Below the pieces are notes generated by a model. It saw only the letters and a program-made list of their open reading frames with translations. It searched no databases and was not told the origin of the DNA. Below are positions 29,935 through 36,539 of a stretch of 36,539 nucleotides of DNA, piece by piece (the stretch's first letter is position 1; each line of letters opens with the position of its first letter). The translations under genes were made by a program, and so were the position numbers. The DNA comes from Bacteroidota bacterium (GTDB lineage Bacteria; Bacteroidota; Bacteroidia; Bacteroidales; Rikenellaceae), in contig JAEZTA010000151.1 in the NCBI GenBank assembly GCA_023443765.1, positions 1 through 36,539 on the forward strand, given 5' to 3'.

Positions 29935-30927
29935 ATGGTATCGTACAAAGATCTGGGTCTTGTGAACACGCGCGAGATGTTCGCCAAGGCCATCAAAGGC
30001 GGTTATGCCATCCCGGCATTCAACTTCAACAACATGGAGCAGATGCAGGCTATCGTTTCAGCTTGCGTCGAGGCTTCGTCGCCCGTAATCCTGCAGGTTT
30101 CGTCCGGCGCACGCAAGTATGCCAACCAGACGCTGCTCCGCTACATGGCTCAGGGCGCCGTTGAGTATGCCAAGGAACTCGGCAAGAACATTCCCATCGT
30201 GCTGCACCTCGACCACGGCAACTCGTTCGAGCTGTGCAAGAGCTGCATCGACATGGGCTTCTCGTCGGTGATGATCGACGGTTCGCACCTGCCCTACGAG
30301 GAGAACGTAGCCCTCACCAAGCAGGTCGTTGAATACGCCCACAAGTTCGACGTAACGGTCGAGGGCGAGCTGGGCGTACTGGCCGGCGTGGAGGACGAGG
30401 TTTCGGCCGAGCACCACACCTACACGCGTCCCGAGGAGGTCGTAGACTTCGTATCGAAGACCGGCGTGGATTCGCTGGCTATCTCGATCGGCACGTCGCA
30501 CGGCGCCAACAAGTTCAAGCCCGAGCAGTGCACCCGCAACGCCGAAGGCATTCTGGTTCCGCCCCCCTTGCGTTTCGACATCCTGAAGGAGATCGAGAAG
30601 CAGATCCCGGGCTTCCCCATCGTGCTGCACGGATCGTCGTCGGTTCCCCAGGAGTACGTCCACATCATCAACACCCATGGCGGTGCGCTGAAGGATGCCG
30701 TAGGTATTCCCGAGGAGCAGCTGCGTGAGGCTGCCAAGAGCGCCGTTTGCAAGATCAACATCGACTCGGACGGCCGTCTGGCTATGACCGCTGCGATCCG
30801 TCAGATCTTCGTGGACCAGCCCGCAGAGTTCGACCCCCGCAAGTACCTGGGTCCGGCTCGCGACGAGTTGAAGAAGCTCTACAAGCACAAGTGCGAGAAC
30901 GTCCTCGGTTCGGCCGGCAAGGCTTAA
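29935..30927 (+). CDS. fba: class II fructose-bisphosphate aldolase
   Basis: 330 aa zinc enzyme splitting fructose 1,6-bisphosphate into glyceraldehyde 3-phosphate and dihydroxyacetone phosphate. Conserved sites: IPAFNFNNMEQ (26-36), Asp93 and His94 in HLDHG (91-95), the EGELG turn (143-147), His189 in GTSHG (187-190) and His232 in LHGSS (231-235) as metal ligands, and NIDSDGRLAMTAAIR for phosphate binding. The upstream open frame (to 29692) is unlike the family and lies across the promoter. Codons are more strongly biased than in neighbours, consistent with high expression. Confidence 0.95.
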   Translation: MVSYKDLGLVNTREMFAKAIKGGYAIPAFNFNNMEQMQAIVSACVEASSPVILQVSSGARKYANQTLLRYMAQGAVEYAKELGKNIPIVLHLDHGNSFELCKSCIDMGFSSVMIDGSHLPYEENVALTKQVVEYAHKFDVTVEGELGVLAGVEDEVSAEHHTYTRPEEVVDFVSKTGVDSLAISIGTSHGANKFKPEQCTRNAEGILVPPPLRFDILKEIEKQIPGFPIVLHGSSSVPQEYVHIINTHGGALKDAVGIPEEQLREAAKSAVCKINIDSDGRLAMTAAIRQIFVDQPAEFDPRKYLGPARDELKKLYKHKCENVLGSAGKA

Positions 30928-30944
30928 TCCGAAGGATTTCAATC

Positions 30945-30976
30945 AAAAAAACGGAGGTGAAAACCTCCGTTTTTTT
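30945..30976. terminator. bidirectional terminator
   Basis: 14-bp perfect stem, AAAAAAACGGAGGT (30945-30958) with ACCTCCGTTTTTTT (30963-30976), GAAA tetraloop. Between fba and the convergent Cys-rich gene. Confidence 0.93.
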
Positions 30977-30991
30977 GTTGCCTGCACGTTC

Positions 30992-31438
30992 CTATTCGAC
31001 AGTGATCCGGAAACGGCATTCGGAAGCTCCCGACAGAACGGTTCCGAGCGTTTCGACCCGGACGGTTTTGTCCGGGATCAGTTCCCGGTAGACAAAGAGG
31101 ATGCTCTGGCGGGAACATTCGCAATGGTTCGGGGCCTCCACGAATCCGGCATTGACCTCCGGGCAGACGCACCGGGGATACCCGATTTCATAAACCCGGC
31201 CCGGCTCGACGATGTCCGCAAAAAAGTATTCCGAGCGGTTGTATTTCGTATACTGCCGGTCGAGGTCGCAGCCGCACTCCTCGAATTGCCGGCGCAGTTC
31301 CTTCAGGGCCAAATCCCGCACACAATTAATCGCGCACGGCCTGTAAAGTTTTTCGCGCACGTCGGCTGGCAGTTCCGCGATGGCCTCCTCCAGTATCCGG
31401 TAGTACGCCTTCGCATGCTGCAAATTAAAGTCATCCAT
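30992..31438 (-). CDS. small Cys-rich protein of unrecognised family
   Basis: 148 aa, no signal peptide or membrane span. A helical N terminus (about 1-33) is followed by nine Cys: CxxxC (35, 39), CGC (55, 57), CVC (90, 92), CEC (106, 108) and Cys141. The paired pattern suggests a metal site. The end, LGTVLSGASECRFRI, resembles the C terminus of V4R / thiazoline-carboxylate-hydrolase-like small-ligand proteins, but I cannot place it with certainty. The longer frame upstream runs into the next gene, so MDDFNLQHAK is taken as the start. It lies 22 bases after the alpha/beta hydrolase and may be co-transcribed. Confidence 0.6.
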   Translation of the reverse strand: MDDFNLQHAKAYYRILEEAIAELPADVREKLYRPCAINCVRDLALKELRRQFEECGCDLDRQYTKYNRSEYFFADIVEPGRVYEIGYPRCVCPEVNAGFVEAPNHCECSRQSILFVYRELIPDKTVRVETLGTVLSGASECRFRITVE

Positions 31439-31460
31439 AAAATAACGATTTTCAATTGAT

Positions 31461-32420
31461 TTACTCCGGCCTGTCGCCGGTATATTTCCCCACGAACTCC
31501 CCGACGCGGCGGGTATATTCCTCCCGGTTATCGCGGTACGAATTGGCATGCGTCGCTCCCGGAACTACCCACAACTCTTTGTCGCCGGGTTTGGCCTCGT
31601 AGAGCGGATAGACCATTGTCGTGGGCACATAAGCGTCGGCATCGCCGTGGATGAAAAGCATCGGCAACCGGCTCTTTTTCACCTGCTCCAGCGACGAAGC
31701 CTCGCGGAAAGTCCAACCGTATTTCAGGCCGCACAGCCACCCGGCCACGTCGAGCAGCGGAAAAGCCGGAAGGCCGAACTGCTCTTTCAGTTCCTTGGCG
31801 AACTGGTCGCGGACGCTCGTATAACCGCAATCCTCGACAAAGCATTTTACATAGGGTTTCTGCTCCTCACCCGCAACCATCATCGTCGTCGCGGCGCCCA
31901 TCGAAATGCCATGCACGACCATTCGGGTATGGCCGCCGAAGATTTCGTTGGCAACGTCCATCCACCGCAGCACGTCGAGGCGGTCCTTCCACCCCATTTG
32001 GATGGCACGGCCTTCGCTCTGGCCGTGGTAACTGAGATCCGGCAGGAGGATGTTGTAACCCAGGTCGTGGTTGTAGAGGTAGCCGATCATCAGCATCCGC
32101 ACGGCGTTGTCCGTATAGCCATGGACGATCACAGCCGTGCGGTCCGTCGGGCGGGGCGCTGCCGCATACATCGCATGCAGCCGTCCGCCCCGGGGTCCGG
32201 TGATCACCGTATCCCGCAGGGCTCCGGTGCGTTCGAGGCTGTCGACCCACGGCCGCAGGAAGGGATATTCGCCGTACATATATTCGTACGACGACGCATC
32301 CTTGGCCTGCATCGTCGCGTCAGGCCGCAACGAATAGGAAAGCATGTAAAGACCGCCGCCGGCAACGACTGCCGCCAGCAGCAGCAAAAGGACGACGACG
32401 TTCCGGACGATTCTTTTCAT
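31461..32420 (-). CDS. membrane-anchored alpha/beta hydrolase
   Basis: 319 aa. An N-terminal hydrophobic segment (about 7-28) anchors or exports it. Hydrolase core with oxyanion HGY (100-102), nucleophile Ser173 in GISMG (171-175), Asp262 in HGDADAYVP and His291 in GATHA. Close in layout to YsdA/BAAT-like serine hydrolases of Bacteroidota. Likely an esterase, thioesterase or peptidase facing the periplasm; substrate unknown. 15 bases after the cupin stop. Confidence 0.83.
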   Translation of the reverse strand: MKRIVRNVVVLLLLLAAVVAGGGLYMLSYSLRPDATMQAKDASSYEYMYGEYPFLRPWVDSLERTGALRDTVITGPRGGRLHAMYAAAPRPTDRTAVIVHGYTDNAVRMLMIGYLYNHDLGYNILLPDLSYHGQSEGRAIQMGWKDRLDVLRWMDVANEIFGGHTRMVVHGISMGAATTMMVAGEEQKPYVKCFVEDCGYTSVRDQFAKELKEQFGLPAFPLLDVAGWLCGLKYGWTFREASSLEQVKKSRLPMLFIHGDADAYVPTTMVYPLYEAKPGDKELWVVPGATHANSYRDNREEYTRRVGEFVGKYTGDRPE

Positions 32421-32435
32421 AGCTGCGGTATTCGG

Positions 32436-32789
32436 TTATTCAGACGGTTCGGACAACGGCAAATTTCCTGCCCCGGCGTAAAACATAATGACTTCGGTCG
32501 CCTCACTGCCCCGGTTCTCCCCGTAATGGAGTGTTCCTACCAGTTCGACAACCCCTTCACCGGCCCGGAACGTCCGTTCGACGCCCGTTTCGCGGACCAC
32601 GGTCAACTCGCCGCGCAGGATTACCCCGGCGTTGATCACCCCGTGGCGGTGCATCGCCACCTTCGCACCGGGCTGGACCACGCCCCTCAGGATCGTCACC
32701 CGCGGCGTTCCCGCAGGATAGGCCGGCAGGCGCTCCCCGTCCCAGCTTTCGGAGGTGTCGACAAGCGGAATGATCTCAATGTCGCTCAC
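32436..32789 (-). CDS. small cupin-domain protein
   Basis: 117 aa single-domain beta-barrel cupin. Motif 1 with His47 and His49 in GAKVAMHRHG and Glu61 in ILRGE; motif 2 with His88 in VELVGTLHYG; together a likely metal site. Starts at GTG 32789 and shares GTGA with the end of the threonine dehydrogenase gene; no earlier ATG fits. Fusion-like coupling suggests a linked role, perhaps sugar or amino-acid sensing or isomerisation, but no function can be assigned. Confidence 0.75.
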   Translation of the reverse strand: MSDIEIIPLVDTSESWDGERLPAYPAGTPRVTILRGVVQPGAKVAMHRHGVINAGVILRGELTVVRETGVERTFRAGEGVVELVGTLHYGENRGSEATEVIMFYAGAGNLPLSEPSE

Positions 32790-33736
32790 TCGGCGCCCAG
32801 TTTCACGCGGATGTGCTCCAGCATGTCGTCGGTCATGCGCGAGAGATCCCACTCGGGTTTCCAGCCCCACTCCTCGCGGGCGCAGGTGTCGTCCAGCGAG
32901 TTGGGCCAGCTTTCGGCGATCTCCTTTTTCACGGGATCGACATTGTAGTCCATCGTGAAGGCCGGCAGGCGCTTTTTGATCTCGGCGTAAATGATCTCGG
33001 GCGTGAAGCTCATCGACGCGAGGTTGAAGCTGTTGCGGTGGATGAGTTTCGTCGGGTCGGCCTCCATCAGTTCGACGCAGGCGCGCAGGGCGTCGGGCAT
33101 GTAGATCATATCCATATAAACGTCCGACGGAATGGGGCAGGTAAACTGTCCGCTCCGGATCGCCTCGTAGTAAATCTCGACCGCATAGTCCGTCGTACCG
33201 CCGCCGGGCAGCGTGACACTCGAAATAATGCCCGGAAAACGCACCGAACGGGTATCTACCCCGTATTTGTGGTGGTAATAGTTGCCAAGCAGTTCGCCCG
33301 TAACCTTGCAGATGCCGTAGATTGTCGTCGGCTGCATGATCGTGTCCTGCGGGGTCATGTCCTTGGGCGACGAAGGCCCGAAGGCGCCGATCGACGAAGG
33401 AGTGAACAGCGCACAATGGTGCTGACGGGCTACTTCGAGCGAGTTGTTGAGCGCTCCCATGTTGACGTTCCACGCCATCTGGGGATTGCGTTCGCCGACA
33501 GCGGACAGCAGGGCCACGAGGTTGAAGATCGTGTCGATGCGGTGACGGGCCACGACCGAAGCCATAGCTGTCGCGTCGAGGGCGTTCAGAACCTCGAACG
33601 GACCGTCCTCGGCCAACGTCCTGCACTCACGCATATCGGTCGCCACAACGTTCTCTCCGCCGTAAATACCGCGCAAATAAACTGTCAGCTCGGAACCAAT
33701 CTGACCGCCTGCGCCTACTATTAAGATGCGTTTCAT
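32786..33736 (-). CDS. SDR-type L-threonine 3-dehydrogenase
   Basis: 316 aa NAD-dependent short-chain (UDP-galactose-epimerase-like) enzyme oxidising threonine to 2-amino-3-ketobutyrate. Rossmann motif GAGGQIG (8-14), FTPSSIGAFGP (111-121) with the catalytic Ser, and Tyr140/Lys144 in YGICK. The PGIISS and TDYAVEIYYEAI segments match the threonine-dehydrogenase subgroup known in Flavobacterium and Cupriavidus rather than true sugar epimerases. The chosen ATG at 33736 starts the Rossmann strand directly. Overlaps the cupin gene by four bases. Glycine C-acetyltransferase (kbl), its usual partner, is not in view. Confidence 0.85.
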   Translation of the reverse strand: MKRILIVGAGGQIGSELTVYLRGIYGGENVVATDMRECRTLAEDGPFEVLNALDATAMASVVARHRIDTIFNLVALLSAVGERNPQMAWNVNMGALNNSLEVARQHHCALFTPSSIGAFGPSSPKDMTPQDTIMQPTTIYGICKVTGELLGNYYHHKYGVDTRSVRFPGIISSVTLPGGGTTDYAVEIYYEAIRSGQFTCPIPSDVYMDMIYMPDALRACVELMEADPTKLIHRNSFNLASMSFTPEIIYAEIKKRLPAFTMDYNVDPVKKEIAESWPNSLDDTCAREEWGWKPEWDLSRMTDDMLEHIRVKLGAE

Positions 33737-33760
33737 CTGGTTTTTATTATGATTTGGTAG

Positions 33761-33794
33761 TAAAGGTAGAAAATAATTGTGAAATGTGAACAAA
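33761..33794 (-). promoter_or_regulatory. promoter of threonine dehydrogenase-cupin unit
   Basis: Minus-strand TACCTTTA (33768-33761), with TTTG (33794-33791) 22 bases upstream. Ends 24 bases before ATG 33736. Back to back with the tRNA promoter; the two -33 elements are two bases apart. Confidence 0.65.
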
Positions 33795-33796
33795 TT

Positions 33797-33828
33797 TTTG
33801 GTCTTTTCATTTTTCTTACGTACTTTTG
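33797..33828 (+). promoter_or_regulatory. tRNA-Thr promoter
   Basis: TTTG (33797-33800), exactly 20 bases, TACTTTTG (33821-33828): the best full match to the Bacteroidota vegetative promoter in the window. The tRNA begins 22 bases later. Confidence 0.85.
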
Positions 33829-33850
33829 CACCACTCGAAAGAGAAATGTT

Positions 33851-33922
<72 letters not shown>

Positions 33923-33962
33923 CAGAAACGGCGCACAACCCCAATAGGCGGGTGCATTTAAC

Positions 33963-34008
33963 AAATAAATAATCCTTGTAACGGACTCGTTACAAGGATT
34001 ATTTATTT
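33963..34008. terminator. 21-bp perfect bidirectional terminator
   Basis: Arms 33963-33983 and 33988-34008 are perfectly complementary, loop GACT, T-rich right arm. Between the tRNA and the convergent oxidoreductase gene ending at 34041. Confidence 0.9.
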
Positions 34009-34040
34009 TCAGCTATGACTGTGCAATCTACCGCTGACGG

Positions 34041-35294
34041 CTATTCGTCCATGCGAATCGTCTCGCCGGTCCGGCGGCTGCGCTCGGCCTCGTAACAGAT
34101 ACGATGGCTCTCGATCGAATCCCCGATCGAAGTCAGGAAAGCATGGTCGGGATCGTAGAGGGCCTGGATAAAATCGTCGATCAGGTACAGGTCGGCCCCG
34201 GCATGGAAAGGTTGCCCGGCAATATCCGAAAAGTCGTATATCCGTTCATAACCACCCCTAAATTTCCGGACCCGAAGCGTTCGCTCGTCGCCCTCGATCT
34301 CGCCGTTCGTCAGCCAGATATGCGTCCGCCGGAAATCGTCGTTGGAGAACATCTCCATCGACAGGCTCACGATCACGGCATCATCCATCTCCATCGACAA
34401 CAGCTGCCGGTCCACCACATCGTTGTCGCAGCGATAGACGCAGCGGCCGTAAAGCCCCGTACGCAGCTCTTCCAGAATGGCTTCGTCGAGGGTCATCCCT
34501 TCAGGAACATCGAAGTTGGCGACCCAGTCCCGGCGGACGTAATAGAGATCTCGCGCCGAGAAGGGACACTGCGGTTCGATCCGACAGTCGAGGCACCGCT
34601 CTCCGGCTCCTTCGGGGGCATTCTCTGCCCGGAACCATTGCAGCGACCCGAACGACGAGAGTTTCAGGCAACGCGAACGGGTCAGCCACAGCAGGAAGTC
34701 GATGTCGTGACAGCATTTGGCCAGCAGAATGGGATTCGCCTCGCGCACCCGGCGGAAAATACCGCGCACATAGCTATGCGTCGCCCGGTCCAATCCGACC
34801 GATGCGATGTGATTAACCGAAACGATGCGCCCGAACTCCCCGGAAGCGACCAGTTCCCGGATTTTGGCAAAATAAGGATGGTAGCGCAGCACATGGCACA
34901 CCCCGACCCGGACCCCGCGTTCCCGGGCACGCCGCGCAATCTCGCGGCATTCGTCCAGACGTTGAGCGATCGGTTTTTCGAGCAGGAGGTGGTATCCGGC
35001 GTCTATCGCCTTGATCGCCGGGTCGAAATGGGCATTCTCCGGCGTCGAAACCAGCACCAGGTCAGCCTCGACACGATCCGCAAAGAAATCGTCGTAATTC
35101 ACATAACAGCGCTCCTCCGGCAGTCCGAATGCATCGGCCATCGCACGGCGGCGCAGCTCGTTCAGCTCGACGACAGCCACGAGTTGCAACCGGTCGGGAT
35201 AACGACAGGCATATTCGAGGTATTTGCAGGCCCGGTTTCCCGCTCCGATCACGACGATCTTCACGGGCCGGGACACCACCGGTTTAATCTTCAT
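34041..35294 (-). CDS. Gfo/Idh/MocA-family oxidoreductase
   Basis: 417 aa NAD(P)-dependent sugar or sugar-acid oxidoreductase. N-terminal Rossmann motif GAGNRA (17-22), cofactor/catalytic EKP (106-108) in LLLEKPIAQRL, and the catalytic-region KCCHDIDFLLW (193-203). An extra cysteine motif CLDCRIEPQCPF (234-245) may bind a metal, as in a Bacteroidota subgroup. No signal peptide. A weak AATATTTG box lies 13 bases before ATG 35294. Follows the DUF1080 gene on the same strand, which supports a role in 3-keto-sugar chemistry; substrate not shown. Confidence 0.87.
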   Translation of the reverse strand: MKIKPVVSRPVKIVVIGAGNRACKYLEYACRYPDRLQLVAVVELNELRRRAMADAFGLPEERCYVNYDDFFADRVEADLVLVSTPENAHFDPAIKAIDAGYHLLLEKPIAQRLDECREIARRARERGVRVGVCHVLRYHPYFAKIRELVASGEFGRIVSVNHIASVGLDRATHSYVRGIFRRVREANPILLAKCCHDIDFLLWLTRSRCLKLSSFGSLQWFRAENAPEGAGERCLDCRIEPQCPFSARDLYYVRRDWVANFDVPEGMTLDEAILEELRTGLYGRCVYRCDNDVVDRQLLSMEMDDAVIVSLSMEMFSNDDFRRTHIWLTNGEIEGDERTLRVRKFRGGYERIYDFSDIAGQPFHAGADLYLIDDFIQALYDPDHAFLTSIGDSIESHRICYEAERSRRTGETIRMDE

Positions 35295-35384
35295 CCGAAT
35301 TTCACAAATATTGGAACAACCTTACCGATTCCGGATACAATCACCATGCATCGGCGCTTCCGGACAGCGACAATCAAAGAAAGC

Positions 35385-35418
35385 CGTTGCCCGGCCGGAA
35401 AGTTCCGGGCGGGCAACG
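35385..35418. terminator. hairpin after the DUF1080 gene
   Basis: CGTTGCCCG (35385-35393) pairs with CGGGCAACG (35410-35418); inner CCGG/CCGG extends it. The minus-strand read continues GGCTTTCTTTG, moderately T-rich. Ten bases after the DUF1080 stop. Confidence 0.7.
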
Positions 35419-35427
35419 ATTTTCAGC

Positions 35428-36539
35428 CTATTTACTCAGGTCCAGCACCCGCAGGTTACGGAACTGAAGCCCTGCACCATGACCGAGCAGACCGAGGTGG
35501 CCGCTCTTGTTGAACAGTCCCGGATGATTCCGGTGGTCGACCATATAATGGTTACCCTGCTCCCCGGGATCGCCGACACAATGCCCCTGGCAGGCTTCTC
35601 GGATATTGCCGTCGAGGATCACCTCGCCATTTACCGTGACGGTAATATGGTCGCCCACGGCGCGGATTTCCTCGACATTCCAGGTTCCCAGCGGCGGGAA
35701 TTTCACACGCTTGGCGGCAATTACGCCGTAAACCGAACCGTGCTGCTGGTAGTCGTTGATGTCCTTATAGATCGGGGCATCGTGGTCAAGGATCTGGATT
35801 TCCATGCCCTCGAACGCGGCGTCGACACCCATCGGCGTACGAATGCCGATACCGTTGTTAACTCCCTCCCGGATGTAACGGAACTCGAAGCGCAGCACAA
35901 AATCGCTGTACTCCTTCTTGGTATAAAGGTTGCCCGAACCACCATACTGTGCCGTTACGTCGATGGTACCGTCCAGCGGCACATAGTTAGTGGTATTACC
36001 GGTCCATTTGTGGAGCGAGCGACCGTCGAAAAGCACCTCGAAGCCTTGTGCTGCTTCCTCGGGCGAGAGTGCGAAGACCGGCGTCGAGGGCAACTCGTTA
36101 ATATAGATACTGCGGAATTCAACGGGAGCCGTCCCGGCAATCAACTCAATACAGCCGCGGATGTTAATAGCCTCGCCCGGTGCCCCCATATTGGTCATAA
36201 CAGCGTTCTCTACTATTTTCACATCGTTCTCAAAAACGGACATACGATCGTCTACGACCTTCACATAAAGCGTATTCCAATCACCCGGTCGGTTGTCGGC
36301 AGACAGAACGCCCTTATCGCCCGATAACACACCGGTACCAGCCTCACCACCCAACCGAATCTGCGGCGTGGAGCGTACTCCAAGTGCGGCTTGTGCATCC
36401 GTTTTCCAGTCAAGGATCAGTTCGAAGTTTTCATATTCTTTGTGTGAAGCTATTGTACCGGCGTTTGCGGCACCTGTGAGTATGCCGTTGTTTTCGGTCC
36501 AGTTCTTTGTCATTGCGGCGTCAGCCTCCTGCTGCGCCT
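35428..36539 (-). CDS. DUF1080-domain (3-keto-disaccharide hydrolase-like) protein, 5' end outside window
   Basis: The frame is open to the right edge (AQQEADAAMTKNWTENN), so Met at 36513 is probably internal and the N terminus lies beyond the window. At least 370 residues. Two tandem DUF1080 jelly-roll domains are visible: the first from the edge to about residue 150 counted from that Met (FELILDWKTDAQAALGVRST; INIRGCIELIAG), the second about 165-361 (FEVLFDGRSLHKWTG, NNGIGIRTP, MEIQILDHDAP, SVYGVI, GHLGLLGHG). DUF1080 proteins act on 3-keto-glycosides, cleaving the glycosidic bond. Probably secreted, but the signal peptide is outside the window. A Gfo/Idh/MocA enzyme follows. A strong hairpin lies just after the stop. 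Confidence 0.85.
   Translation of the reverse strand, partial: AQQEADAAMTKNWTENNGILTGAANAGTIASHKEYENFELILDWKTDAQAALGVRSTPQIRLGGEAGTGVLSGDKGVLSADNRPGDWNTLYVKVVDDRMSVFENDVKIVENAVMTNMGAPGEAINIRGCIELIAGTAPVEFRSIYINELPSTPVFALSPEEAAQGFEVLFDGRSLHKWTGNTTNYVPLDGTIDVTAQYGGSGNLYTKKEYSDFVLRFEFRYIREGVNNGIGIRTPMGVDAAFEGMEIQILDHDAPIYKDINDYQQHGSVYGVIAAKRVKFPPLGTWNVEEIRAVGDHITVTVNGEVILDGNIREACQGHCVGDPGEQGNHYMVDHRNHPGLFNKSGHLGLLGHGAGLQFRNLRVLDLSK

Overview
The window is about 36.5 kb of dense, GC-rich chromosome from a member of the Bacteroidota. The codon use, recurrent TAnnTTTG promoter boxes (several with a TTTG-like element about 20 bases upstream) and A-rich translation starts with few Shine-Dalgarno sequences all fit that phylum. 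The gene set fits too: coenzyme-B12 ribonucleotide reductase, class I fumarase, SDR-type threonine dehydrogenase, BatD/BatE, recF-dciA and DUF1080. High GC plus this set suggests Rikenellaceae (for example Alistipes), which is inference. I see no phage, transposase, CRISPR array or integration junction; most of the window is core genome.

Layout. 1-584: 3' part of infC, without rpmI and rplT behind it. 585-937: the only long gene-free stretch, holding structured repeats. 938-5398: a small surface-glycan island with a LuxE-like adenylating enzyme, a CMP-nonulosonate-type cytidylyltransferase, a divergent protein resembling DUF115/GT42 sialyltransferases, a family 2 glycosyltransferase and a secreted esterase. 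5452-11886: clpB diverging from dnaX, then tyrS and folB. 11938-14736: sodium:neurotransmitter-symporter-type transporter and secreted metallophosphoesterase. 14898-16121 (minus): TPR membrane protein and ribH. 16309-17762: recF and dciA. 17884-22377 (minus): OmpA-family protein, nrdJ and ridA as separate units. 22520-23394: META lipoprotein and TonB-C-like protein. 23449-29671 (minus): malate dehydrogenase, batD-batE-recR and class I fumarase. 29935-30927: class II aldolase. 30992-33736 (minus): Cys-rich small protein, alpha/beta hydrolase, cupin and threonine dehydrogenase. 33851-33922: tRNA-Thr(GGT). 34041-36539 (minus): Gfo/Idh/MocA oxidoreductase and DUF1080 protein, cut by the window edge.

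How genes work together. The replication and repair genes (dnaX, recF, dciA, recR, nrdJ) are spread through the window. Central carbon enzymes (mdh, fumarase, fba) sit close together but are separate transcription units. The oxidoreductase plus DUF1080 pair matches a 3-keto-glycoside cleavage pathway. Most convergent gene ends share a perfect bidirectional terminator hairpin.

Most notable sequence signals: (1) a run of ten A residues in dnaX at the domain III/IV boundary, with stop codons close behind in both other frames, predicting tau (626 aa) and gamma (about 366 aa) forms; (2) promoter boxes 4-7 bases before the ATG of three genes, predicting leaderless mRNAs; (3) two divergent promoters interleaved in 39 bp inside the glycan island; (4) several inverted-repeat arrangements in intergenic regions that can form mutually exclusive hairpins.
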